From Ruminococcus sp. (GTDB taxonomy: Bacteria > Bacillota_A > Clostridia > Oscillospirales > Ruminococcaceae): DNA of 12,211 nucleotides. This document shows, one piece after another, positions 5,549 through 12,108 of this stretch. The stretch covers positions 1 through 12,211 of the forward strand of contig JAFVAN010000007.1 in NCBI GenBank assembly GCA_017480485.1. Direction: 5' to 3'. The translations under genes were made by a program, and so were the position numbers. Each line of letters opens with the position of its first letter. The stretch's first letter is position 1. The notes beneath the pieces were generated by a model that ran no database searches, had not been told where the DNA came from, and worked only from the letters and a program-made list of their open reading frames with translations.

Positions 5549-6418
5549 TTACTTGCTCTCGTCCGTCTCGGACTCCGCAGCGGGCTCCTTCTTCGGGACG
5601 GTGTAGCCGTTTTCCTTGTTTTCGCCGTAGGTGGAGAGATAGGCCTTTGTGATCTTTATCTCCTCCTTGGGCTTCTGGTTCACGCTGTCCTCGTCGTCCT
5701 GATAGATGACCTCCACGGACATTATTTTTTCAAGGGTGTCCCAGCCGTCGTAGACCTGTCCAAAAAGGGTGTAGGTCTGTAGGCAGGAGGGCACACCGCC
5801 GTAATCCTCGAACATCTCGCTGACCCGCTTGAAGCCGTTGACGTCCTTGGCGTCCAGAGAGCGAAGCTCCTCAACGTCGATCACGTCTCCAAGCACGGTA
5901 AAGAGGCTGCCCGCCTTTGCCTTTCGGAAGGTGCCGCCCTGCTGCACAAGGGAGCAGAGGGTGCCGTTCAGGGGCAGCATATTGGGGGAGATCTCAAGAT
6001 CCACCTTGTCGTTGTTGGTGTTGTCGGCAGAGGCTCCGTCCTCGGTCTTGCTGCCGCCGATGAAGCCGCCTATAAGGTCGTTGGTGCGGATGATGGTGCA
6101 GATGTAGGTGTCGTCAAAGTAGCCGTCCTTCACAAGGTCCTCGAAATATTTGCAGTATTCGGGGGCCTCGTCCTCAAAGAGCACAGCCTTGAAGCTGCCC
6201 TCCGTGGTCTCGAAGACCACTACGGGGGCGCTGTCGGCGGGCTCCTTGACCTGCACAAAGTCGGCGTCCGAGTAGTCGATGGCCTTCTTTCGGCCCACCA
6301 GCGCCGTGATGACAACGATCACCACCACACACACCAGCCCGATCATGGAGAACTGGAAATATATGCGCATCTTGTTGCGGCGGAAGGGGCTGCCATTGGC
6401 GTAATTTGGTTCTTTCAT
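5549..6418 (-). CDS. Membrane-anchored cyclophilin-like protein (peptidyl-prolyl isomerase family)
   Basis: A 289-residue protein with a basic N-terminus, one membrane helix at about 20-42 and an extracytoplasmic cyclophilin-like domain at about 65-262. Family landmarks are VVFETTEGSFKAVLFEDEAP (strand 1 plus the 'L..D.AP' turn), FEDLVKDGYFDD, and near the end LFGQVYDGWDTLEKIMSVEV, matching the usual 'FG.V..G.D.v..I' block. The active-site segment normally reads FHR-I-I-x-x-F-M-x-Q-G-G-D. Here it is ICTIIRTNDLIGGF (106-119), so the catalytic arginine and the Phe/Met/Gln set are not conserved, and isomerase activity is doubtful. It may act as an envelope chaperone or scaffold. The C-terminal tail is acidic. 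It starts 13 bases after cysS and probably shares its transcript. Confidence 0.7.
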   Translation of the reverse strand: MKEPNYANGSPFRRNKMRIYFQFSMIGLVCVVVIVVITALVGRKKAIDYSDADFVQVKEPADSAPVVVFETTEGSFKAVLFEDEAPEYCKYFEDLVKDGYFDDTYICTIIRTNDLIGGFIGGSKTEDGASADNTNNDKVDLEISPNMLPLNGTLCSLVQQGGTFRKAKAGSLFTVLGDVIDVEELRSLDAKDVNGFKRVSEMFEDYGGVPSCLQTYTLFGQVYDGWDTLEKIMSVEVIYQDDEDSVNQKPKEEIKITKAYLSTYGENKENGYTVPKKEPAAESETDESK

Positions 6419-6431
6419 TTTTATGCTCCCG

Positions 6432-7853
6432 TCAGTTTCTTGTTATCTCGGTGCCCTGTCTGGTCTCGCGGATGGTGTAGCCAAGGGCGGTGATCTTATC
6501 TCTCAGCTCGTCGGCAAGGGCAAAGTTCTTGGCGGCGCGGGCCTCCTTGCGCTGTGCCACAAGTGCCAGCACCTCCTCGGGGATGTCAGAGGCCGCGGCG
6601 TTCTGCTCCTCGATGAGCTTGTTTGCGTTGGCGATAAGGTCAAGGGAGAGCACCCTGTCAAGGTCCTCGATGACTGCCAGCTTTGTGGCGGCGTCGGTGT
6701 CCGCCTTGAAGACATCGTAAAGGGCGGTGACGCCGTTGGAGGTGTTTATATCCTCGTCCATGGCGGCGGTGAAGGCGGCCTTGAGCCTGTTAAAGGCCTC
6801 GGCGTCCACCTTGGCCTCGCCCTTCTGCTGTATCAGCTGAGCTATCCTTGCGATCAGCTTGTCGTAGGCGGTCTTGGCGTTGTCCAGGTTGTCATAGCTG
6901 AACACCAGAGACTTGCGGTAGTGGGACTGGAGGCAGAAGAACCTGTAGACCACGGGCAGATAGCCCTTCTCCTGCAAGAGCGAAACGGTAAGGAACTCGC
7001 CCTTGGACTTGCTCATCTTGCCGTCGTCGGTGTTCAGGTGGTGAACGTGGAACCAGTAGTTGCACCACTTGTGTCCCAGAAAGGCTTCGGACTGGGCGAT
7101 CTCGTTGGTGTGGTGGGGGAACTGGTTGTCAACGCCGCCGCAGTGGATGTCCAGCCGCTCGCCCAGATGCTTCATGGAGATGCAGGAGCACTCGATGTGC
7201 CAGCCCGGGTAGCCGATGCCCCAGGGGGATTCCCACTTGAGCTCCTGGTCGTCGAACTTGCTCTTTGTGAACCAGAGGACGAAATCGGCCTTGTTGCGCT
7301 TGTTGGTGTCCTCCTCCACGCCCTCGCGGACGCCCACGGCAAGGTCCTCCTCCCGGAAGTCGTTGAAGACGTAATACTTATCCAGCTTGGAGGTGTCAAA
7401 ATAGATATTGCCGCCTGCCTCGTAGGCGTAGCCCTTTTCCTGAAGTGCCTGAATAGTCCTGATGAACTCGTCAACGCAGTGGGTGGCGGGCTCGATGACC
7501 TCGGGTATCTTGATATTCAGCTTTTTGCAGTCCTCGAAGAAGGCGTCGGTGTAATACTCGGCGATCTCCATTACTGTCTTGTGCTCGCGCTTAGCGCCCT
7601 TGAGCATCTTGTCGTCGCCTGTATCGCCGTCAGAGGTCAGGTGGCCCACGTCGGTGATATTCATAACGCGCTTAACGTCATAGCCCACATAGCGCATATA
7701 TTTTTCCAGCACGTCCTCCATGATGTAGCTTCGGAGGTTGCCGATATGCGCGAAGTGATAGACGGTAGGCCCGCAGGTATACATTTTGACCTTACCCGGC
7801 TCGTTGGGAACAAATTCCTCGATCTTGTGAGTGAGTGAGTTATAGAGCTTCAT
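6432..7853 (-). CDS. cysS: Cysteinyl-tRNA synthetase
   Basis: A 473-residue class I aminoacyl-tRNA synthetase that charges tRNA-Cys in the cytoplasm. The signature HIGN lies at about 36-39 after MYTCGPTVYHFA, and KMSKSKGEF begins at about 279. Zinc ligands are expected at Cys27, Cys222 (in WHIECSC), His247 (in FPHHTNE) and Glu251, all present. The length is normal and the C-terminal helical tRNA-binding region is complete. ATG 7853 is preferred because AAGGATGG lies 5 bases before it; the ATG at 7862 would sit directly on that site. It follows cysE by 71 bases in the same direction and should be under the same T-box. Confidence 0.97.
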   Translation of the reverse strand: MKLYNSLTHKIEEFVPNEPGKVKMYTCGPTVYHFAHIGNLRSYIMEDVLEKYMRYVGYDVKRVMNITDVGHLTSDGDTGDDKMLKGAKREHKTVMEIAEYYTDAFFEDCKKLNIKIPEVIEPATHCVDEFIRTIQALQEKGYAYEAGGNIYFDTSKLDKYYVFNDFREEDLAVGVREGVEEDTNKRNKADFVLWFTKSKFDDQELKWESPWGIGYPGWHIECSCISMKHLGERLDIHCGGVDNQFPHHTNEIAQSEAFLGHKWCNYWFHVHHLNTDDGKMSKSKGEFLTVSLLQEKGYLPVVYRFFCLQSHYRKSLVFSYDNLDNAKTAYDKLIARIAQLIQQKGEAKVDAEAFNRLKAAFTAAMDEDINTSNGVTALYDVFKADTDAATKLAVIEDLDRVLSLDLIANANKLIEEQNAAASDIPEEVLALVAQRKEARAAKNFALADELRDKITALGYTIRETRQGTEITRN

Positions 7854-7877
7854 ATTGACCATCCTTTTTTATTATTT

Positions 7878-7910
7878 CAATGCACGATTTTCAATGCACA
7901 ATGCACGATT
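7878..7910. repeat. CAATGCAC direct repeats between cysE and cysS
   Basis: CAATGCACGATT occurs at 7878-7889 and 7899-7910 with a third, shorter CAATGCACA at 7892-7900 between them. Similar CAATGCACAATGCAC tracts are widespread in clostridial intergenic DNA and appear to be slippage or dispersed-repeat products. It lies in the transcribed spacer and has no visible function. Confidence 0.6.
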
Positions 7911-7924
7911 ATTGAGCGGACGCG

Positions 7925-8587
7925 TCATCGCGCGGCCGAGGCACCTGCCTCTAATTCCCTTATCCTCTTTTCCAGCTCCTCTATCTTTTCCCTGTTTCTC
8001 GCTATCTCCTGCGCAACAGGGTCGGGGATGTGTATCTGGTCCAGGTCGTCGCAGCCGGTCCTTTGGCCGTTGCGCCGCACTATCCTTGCAGGCACGCCCA
8101 CTGCCGTGCAGTTAGGCGGCACCTCCTTGAGCACTACCGCGTTGGCTGCGATCTTCGCACCGTCTCCTACCTTGAAGGGCCCCAGTATCTTTGCGCCGCA
8201 GCCTACCATAACGTTGTTTCCAAGGGTAGGGTGGCGCTTGCCCTGATCCTTGCCCGTGCCGCCCAGTGTGCAGCCCTGATACAGCAGGCAGTAGTCCCCG
8301 ATCTCCGCTGTCTCGCCAACAACAACTCCGCTGCCGTGGTCGATGAGCAGGCCCTTGCCTATCTTTGCCCCGGGGTGTATCTCGATGCCCGTCATGCCCC
8401 TCGCTGCCTGAGAGATCACTCTGGCAATGACCGTGTGGCCCTTAACGTAGAACCAGTGGGCCACCCTGTACATCATTACCGCGTGCACTCCCGAGTAGGT
8501 AAGTATTATCTCCAGCGTGCTGTGGGCCGCGGGGTCTCTGTCCTTTACGGACTGTATATCATGTTTAAGGTTTTCAATGAATGACAA
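7925..8587 (-). CDS. cysE: Serine O-acetyltransferase
   Basis: A 220-residue hexapeptide-repeat acetyltransferase that makes O-acetylserine from serine and acetyl-CoA, the committing step of cysteine synthesis. A short helical N-terminus is followed by a left-handed beta-helix at about 65-165. The catalytic elements are LLIDHGSGVVVGET (Asp83, His84) and GKRHPTLG (His119), with the acetyl-CoA loop GGTGK. It is the short EpsC-like form common in Firmicutes, lacking the longer N-terminal domain of enteric CysE. A charged, coiled-coil-like tail (about 193-214) ends in Ala-Arg, not the Ile that docks CysK in many homologues. The start is TTG 8587, decided by GGAGG 7 bases upstream; no ATG occurs before residue 38. 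A T-box leader precedes it and cysS follows. Confidence 0.93.
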   Translation of the reverse strand: MSFIENLKHDIQSVKDRDPAAHSTLEIILTYSGVHAVMMYRVAHWFYVKGHTVIARVISQAARGMTGIEIHPGAKIGKGLLIDHGSGVVVGETAEIGDYCLLYQGCTLGGTGKDQGKRHPTLGNNVMVGCGAKILGPFKVGDGAKIAANAVVLKEVPPNCTAVGVPARIVRRNGQRTGCDDLDQIHIPDPVAQEIARNREKIEELEKRIRELEAGASAAR

Positions 8588-8642
8588 GCTTATTCCTCCG
8601 ATTTCGTTTCATTCGGTGAACTGTGAAGGCTGTGCGGGAAAA

Positions 8643-8679
8643 CAAAAAGCCCCCTGATAGTGCTTTCACTATCGGAGGC
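8643..8679 (-). terminator. T-box-controlled terminator upstream of cysE
   Basis: In the minus direction CCTCC-GATAGTG pairs with CACTATC-AGGGG around AAAG, with one mismatch and a G-T pair, and is followed by CTTTTTGTTTT. The 5' arm overlaps the 3' arm of the antiterminator, so the two folds exclude each other. The gap from this terminator to the cysE start is about 55 bases and contains only the ribosome site. Confidence 0.85.
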
Positions 8680-8922
8680 AGCTCTCGCTACGGTCCCACT
8701 CCGTCTTTCCGCGGGGCTGGCCCCGTCGGCTCTTTGTCTTTAACGCAGACCTACGCAGCGGGATACTTTTACGGATACTTTCCCCCGCCGTGCCAGCTGT
8801 GCCGACTGCATAATAAAAACGGCACAGCAGCGGCCGCACTTCACCTCGCTGCCAGGTGGGTCTCTCACCAGCCGACCCCTCTCTGTTCATGGCCTGCGCG
8901 GCTACTTTTGCCGCTGTACATT
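8643..8922 (-). promoter_or_regulatory. T-box riboswitch (Cys specifier) controlling cysE-cysS
   Basis: On the minus strand the leader shows the T-box parts in order. The AGTA motif of the specifier internal loop is at 8903-8906, and the opposing GTGAA is followed by G and the specifier triplet TGC (8836-8838), then a purine. The lower stem ACAGCGGC / GCCGCTG closes this loop. A GGGGC/GCCCC hairpin (stem III) lies near 8711-8725. The antiterminator at 8673-8703 is textbook: CGGAG / CTCCG, a seven-base bulge TGGGACC, then GTAGC / GCTGC around GAGA. CTCCG is shared with the terminator, so uncharged tRNA-Cys should stabilise the antiterminator and let cysE be transcribed. The bulge has G at the variable position, which would pair with a U discriminator only by wobble. 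The leader begins 4 bases after the stop of the preceding gene and no separate promoter was found. Confidence 0.88.
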
Positions 8923-8926
8923 TTGT

Positions 8927-9520
8927 TTATTCGGTTTTGTCGTTCTGCTCCTCCCGCGCTGTCAGGGGCTTTTTCGGCTCCTTCGGCAGTATCAGCAGGT
9001 CGTAGTCCTCCTTGGAGGCCTCGGGCAGGCGGTCGCCGTTGTAGAAGACCTCGCTATTGCCCGCCTCCAGCACCGCCTTTATCAGCGGGGCCTCGGTAAC
9101 GGGGAGCTTTACCTCCATTTTGGAATACTTTTGCAGCAGCAGGAAAAGCTCCTTCAATATAACATATTTCCGCGAGTCGCAGTAGACCGCCAGCACCACG
9201 GCGTCGGTCTCCTCCAAGCGGTCGCGGTGCAGGTCCAGCACCGCAAAATACTCGGTGTCCTTGTAAGGGAAGATGAGCACATTGCCCTTGCCCGGGGGGC
9301 TGGAATAGTAATAGTCCCTGAGGGCAGTGTGGTCGAGCCGCACTCCCATAGAGCGCATTATCCTCTTGAAAACAGGGTTTTCCCGGGGCTCGCCGCTGGG
9401 CTTGGGGCGCTCCTTAAAGGCCTTGCTGCGCTCCACCAGCAGGTCGGTGTCGTCAGTATCGTAAAGCTCCGAAAACAGCAGCTCCGACAGATTTTCCCTG
9501 ATCTGAAGGCTCATGCCCAT
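8927..9520 (-). CDS. Unrecognised protein between pgsA and the T-box
   Basis: A 197-residue soluble, charged protein with no signal peptide or membrane segment. ATG 9520 is preferred over the GTG at 9532 because an AGAGGTGG site lies about 8 bases before it. Features are an N-terminal helical part (LSELLFSELYDTDDTDLLVE), a Pro/Lys/Arg linker (about 36-48), and a mixed alpha/beta core about 78-180. The core contains LIFPYKDTEYFAVLDLH and AVVLAVYCDSRKYVIL, which look like paired beta strands. The C-terminal tail is Lys/Glu-rich. It is not recognised as any enzyme family and no catalytic motif stands out. Codon use matches the neighbouring housekeeping genes and it lies in the same transcription direction, so it is very likely a real gene. 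Confidence 0.75.
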   Translation of the reverse strand: MGMSLQIRENLSELLFSELYDTDDTDLLVERSKAFKERPKPSGEPRENPVFKRIMRSMGVRLDHTALRDYYYSSPPGKGNVLIFPYKDTEYFAVLDLHRDRLEETDAVVLAVYCDSRKYVILKELFLLLQKYSKMEVKLPVTEAPLIKAVLEAGNSEVFYNGDRLPEASKEDYDLLILPKEPKKPLTAREEQNDKTE

Positions 9521-9540
9521 AGAAGACACCACCTCTCTAG

Positions 9541-9632
9541 AAGCTAGAACGCTTCGCTTTTAGAAACAAGAAGCAAGACGCGGTGCGCCTGCGGCGCGAT
9601 TTTTTGTCCGCTTCGCGGTTGTTTTTTCGTTC
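9541..9632 (+). other. Intergenic hairpins with T runs pointing against the operon
   Basis: Between pgsA and the unrecognised gene are two terminator-like hairpins on the plus strand: GCGCC-TGC-GGCGC (9585-9597) followed by GATTTTTT, and CCGC-TTC-GCGG (9608-9618) followed by TTGTTTTTT. The genes on both sides run on the minus strand, so these would stop antisense transcription. To the left of them, 9541-9578 has a loose repeat of AAGC/AGAA words. Confidence 0.45.
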
Positions 9633-10217
9633 TTATTTGCTCGAATCTATATACTTCCAGTAGGCCTTGAGGTAGACGATGCCCGAGATCACCGTGAGCA
9701 CCACGGCTATCCAGATAAGGGTCTCGTTTATCAGGAACACGGGAGAGTGCCAGTTGAGGTCGGGGCTGCCCTTTGCGTCAAACTTAGGGAAGAAGATCTG
9801 CAGGGCCATAACGGCGATAAGGGCCACCATGGTGAAGGCGGTCTTCAGCTTGCCCCAGATGCCTGCGGGGACCACTACGCCCTCGCCTGCCACAACGAGC
9901 CTCAGGCCCGTTACCATAAACTCCCTCGCAAGGATGATGACCACCGCGATGGGGTCGATGAGCCTCTCGAAGGTAAAGGATATGAGGGCTGTCATTACCA
10001 GCAGCTTATCCGCCAGCGGGTCCAGAAACTTTCCAAAGGTGGTTATCTGGTTGTTGGCGCGGGCAAGATGCCCGTCCAGGGCGTCGGTTATGGACGCCAG
10101 CGCAAAGACCACCAAGGCCCAGATCATGTGGTGCGGTATCTCATACACCAGCACGAACAGCAGAAAAAACGGTATCAGCAATACCCTCAAGACAGTAAGC
10201 TTATTTGGAAGATTCAT
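9633..10217 (-). CDS. pgsA: CDP-diacylglycerol-glycerol-3-phosphate 3-phosphatidyltransferase
   Basis: A 194-residue integral membrane enzyme that makes phosphatidylglycerol phosphate from CDP-diacylglycerol and glycerol 3-phosphate, the entry to phosphatidylglycerol and cardiolipin. The CDP-alcohol phosphotransferase signature D-x2-DG-x2-AR-x8-G-x3-D-x3-D is complete: D45, D48, G49, A52, R53, G62, D66 and D70 (DALDGHLAR ... GKFLDPLAD). The opening NLPNKLTVLRVLLIPFF is typical of PgsA. Several hydrophobic helices follow, with an expanded polar stretch near 143-160. The start at ATG 10217 gives the conserved N-terminus; the nearest AGGA site is about 13 bases upstream, so initiation may be weak. 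It lies 69 bases after rimO in the same direction. Confidence 0.95.
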   Translation of the reverse strand: MNLPNKLTVLRVLLIPFFLLFVLVYEIPHHMIWALVVFALASITDALDGHLARANNQITTFGKFLDPLADKLLVMTALISFTFERLIDPIAVVIILAREFMVTGLRLVVAGEGVVVPAGIWGKLKTAFTMVALIAVMALQIFFPKFDAKGSPDLNWHSPVFLINETLIWIAVVLTVISGIVYLKAYWKYIDSSK

Positions 10218-10286
10218 AGCTTTGCTTAGTCCTTTCGGAAAAAAGATTATTATGGCAAGACCTCACGATCACCGTGCGGTGCTGCC

Positions 10287-11615
10287 TTAAACTCTCGTAC
10301 CCAGCAGGTCGTAGTCCATAACGTCCTCCAGCTCCACTTGGACGAACTCGCCCTCTCGGAGCTTGCGGTCGCTGGTGAAGAAGACCTTTCCGTCTATCTC
10401 CGGGGCGTCGGCGGCGCTGCGGCCGAACCAGCACTCGGCGTACCTGTCGAAGCCCTCGGTGACTACCTCTATGGTCTGGCCAAGGCGGCTCTCGTTGAAG
10501 CGGTCGGAGATGAACATCTGCTCCTCCATTATTATCTCGCTTCTCTTTTCCTTCACCTTGACCGAGAGCTGGCCGTCGAACTCGGCGGCGGGGGTGCCCT
10601 CCTCGGCGGAGTAGGCAAAGCAGCCAAGGCGCTCAAACTTTATCTCCTTGACGAACTCGCACAGCTCCTCGAACTGCTCCTCGGTCTCTCCGGGGAAGCC
10701 TGTTATCAGCGTTGTCCTCAGCACTATGCCGGGGACTTTTTCCCTTATCCTGTTAACAAGGGCGGTATAGCTCTCGCGGTCACCCGCGCGTCTCATTTTT
10801 CTGAGTATCTCCTTGTTGCAGTGCTGCAGGGGGATATCCAGATATTTTACCAGCTTTTCCTCCTCCGCGATTGCACAGAGAAGCTCGTCGGTTATCTTGT
10901 CGGGGTAGGCGTAGAGGGTCCTTATCCACTTGAAGCCCTCAATTTTACAGAGCTCTCTCAAAAGCTCCGCCAGCTTGTATTCTCCGTAGAGGTCCTTGCC
11001 GTAGCGGGTGGTGTCCTGAGCGATGACGATAAGCTCCTTGACGCCCCGTTCTGCAAGGCCACGGGCCTCCTCGATTATATTCTCCATTGGGCGGCTGCGG
11101 AAATGTCCGCGGATATCGGGGATGGCGCAGAAGGAGCAGCGGTTGTCGCAGCCCTCGGCCACCTTAATATATGCGGTGAAGGGCTGAGTTGACAGCACTC
11201 TTCCACCCTCGATGGACAGGGCCTCCTTCTCGCCGAAGGCCTTTATATGGTCCCCGCCCGAATAGATATCTCTGATTATCTCGACTATCTCGGAATTTCT
11301 TCCGATGCCCACCACGGCGTCCAGCTCCGGTATCTCTGCCAGCACCTCGTCGCGGTATCTTTCGGCCAGACAGCCTGTGCAGATGACGGCCTTTATGCGG
11401 CCCTCCTGCTTCAGGGTGCAGAACTCGAGGATAGTATCTATGGCCTCCTGCTTGGCTGTTTCAATGAAGCCGCAGGTGTTGATTATCACCACATCCGCCA
11501 GTGCTGCGTCGGCAACTATATCAAAGCCCTCCTGCCGCAGCATAAAGAGCATCCTCTCGGCATCCACCTGATTTTTCGAGCATCCCAGCGACACCATACC
11601 GACTCTTGTACCCAT
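10287..11615 (-). CDS. rimO: Ribosomal protein uS12 (aspartyl) methylthiotransferase
   Basis: A 442-residue radical-SAM enzyme carrying two iron-sulfur clusters. It adds a methylthio group to a conserved aspartate of ribosomal protein S12. The N-terminal UPF0004 domain holds the first cluster ligands Cys12 (SLGCSKNQVDAE), Cys48 (INTCGF) and Cys82 (CTGCLAERY). The radical-SAM motif is C156-x3-C160-x2-C163 in AEGCDNRCSFCAIPDIRG. A TRAM-type beta-barrel domain occupies about 375-442. SLGCSKN and the IRG after the cysteines point to RimO over the tRNA enzyme MiaB. ATG 11615 follows GGAGGG by 8 bases. A strong promoter lies just upstream, so this is the first gene of the minus-strand cluster. Confidence 0.96.
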   Translation of the reverse strand: MGTRVGMVSLGCSKNQVDAERMLFMLRQEGFDIVADAALADVVIINTCGFIETAKQEAIDTILEFCTLKQEGRIKAVICTGCLAERYRDEVLAEIPELDAVVGIGRNSEIVEIIRDIYSGGDHIKAFGEKEALSIEGGRVLSTQPFTAYIKVAEGCDNRCSFCAIPDIRGHFRSRPMENIIEEARGLAERGVKELIVIAQDTTRYGKDLYGEYKLAELLRELCKIEGFKWIRTLYAYPDKITDELLCAIAEEEKLVKYLDIPLQHCNKEILRKMRRAGDRESYTALVNRIREKVPGIVLRTTLITGFPGETEEQFEELCEFVKEIKFERLGCFAYSAEEGTPAAEFDGQLSVKVKEKRSEIIMEEQMFISDRFNESRLGQTIEVVTEGFDRYAECWFGRSAADAPEIDGKVFFTSDRKLREGEFVQVELEDVMDYDLLGTRV

Positions 11616-11653
11616 GTTCCTATCCCTCCAAGCCGCTTTTATCCTATTCTAAT

Positions 11654-11682
11654 ATTATTGCACATTCTTAATAAAATGTCAA
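11654..11682 (-). promoter_or_regulatory. Sigma-A promoter of rimO
   Basis: On the minus strand a perfect -35 TTGACA (11677-11682) and a -10 AATAAT (11654-11659, five of six consensus bases) are 17 bases apart. The leader to the rimO ATG would be roughly 30 bases. The -35 box directly abuts the 104-bp tandem repeat, so anything happening at the repeat touches this promoter. Confidence 0.75.
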
Positions 11683-11894
11683 GCTTTTTTTTAATTCCCC
11701 CACCAAGGCCTCACTCGTGCGCACACGTGGAGTCTCAGCGCCTCCCCGGAGGGGAGGTGGGAGCCCTTGTGTATGAGGCGGCGGTGCAGCTTTTTTAATT
11801 CCCCCACCAAGGCCTCACTCGTGCGCATACGTGGAGTCTCAGCGCCTCCCCGGAGGGGAGGTGGGAGCCCTTGTGTATGAGGCGGCGGTGCAGC
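11683..11894. repeat. Tandem 104-bp repeat, two near-identical copies
   Basis: The segment running from the T run and AATTCCCCC to GGCGGTGCAGC occurs twice head to tail, with a constant offset of 104 bases (for example CCCCC at 11697 and 11801, GCGGTGCAGC at 11781 and 11885). The only differences seen are C to T (11724 versus 11828) and eight versus six T's at the start. Each unit has a tight hairpin CCTCCCC-GGA-GGGGAGG (11741-11757 and 11845-11861), the palindromes GTGCGCAC (first copy only, where C stands at 11724) and an ACGTGG word, and an outer CCCACC/GGTGGG pair enclosing them. No reading frame is supported. It could be a duplicated dispersed intergenic element. Confidence 0.9.
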
Positions 11895-12108
11895 CGTTCG
11901 GTGGGCTTTGTGCGGGCGGTATCTATCTAGGCTGCTGTTTCGCGAGGGAGCCCCCTCGCACCACAGAGTTGTAAACGAGCTTGCGAGTGCTCACGCGAAT
12001 TGCGCGCCCGTGCCCGGGACGCGAGGGAGCCCCCGAGTATCACACTGTTGTAAGCTGGCTCTGCCAGCGGCACGCGACTTCGGCCGTGCGCCGTTAGCAC
12101 CGACCGGG
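11895..12108. repeat. Two diverged copies of a second structured repeat
   Basis: A 34-base block starting CGCGAGGGAGCCCCC and ending GTTGTAA occurs at 11941-11974 and 12020-12053, with identical length and clear divergence in the middle. Each is followed by a small hairpin of different sequence (GAGC...GCTC; GCTGGC...GCCAGC) and then by CACGCGA...CGTGC. Keeping the shape while the sequence changes suggests a folded element. The remaining bases, including the CTATCTATCTAG word near 11929, show nothing assignable. Confidence 0.55.

Noticed and set aside
6423..7838. A 471-codon plus-strand open frame opposite cysS
   Set aside because: It is the antisense of a certain gene with all motifs in place. 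GC-rich codon bias leaves such frames open by chance; the peptide is Leu/Val/Gly-rich without domains.
7854..7862. Upstream ATG for cysS
   Set aside because: The AAGGA site abuts that ATG with no spacing, whereas it is properly placed for the ATG at 7853.
8623..9099. 158-codon plus-strand frame across the T-box
   Set aside because: It is antisense to the T-box leader and to the end of the unrecognised gene; the frame is Pro/Ser/Arg-rich with no features.
10338..11192. Long plus-strand frame opposite rimO
   Set aside because: rimO is unambiguous; this is a mirror frame.
11683..11894. CRISPR-like array
   Set aside because: Only two units, directly adjacent, with no unique spacers; the unit is far too long and internally hairpinned.
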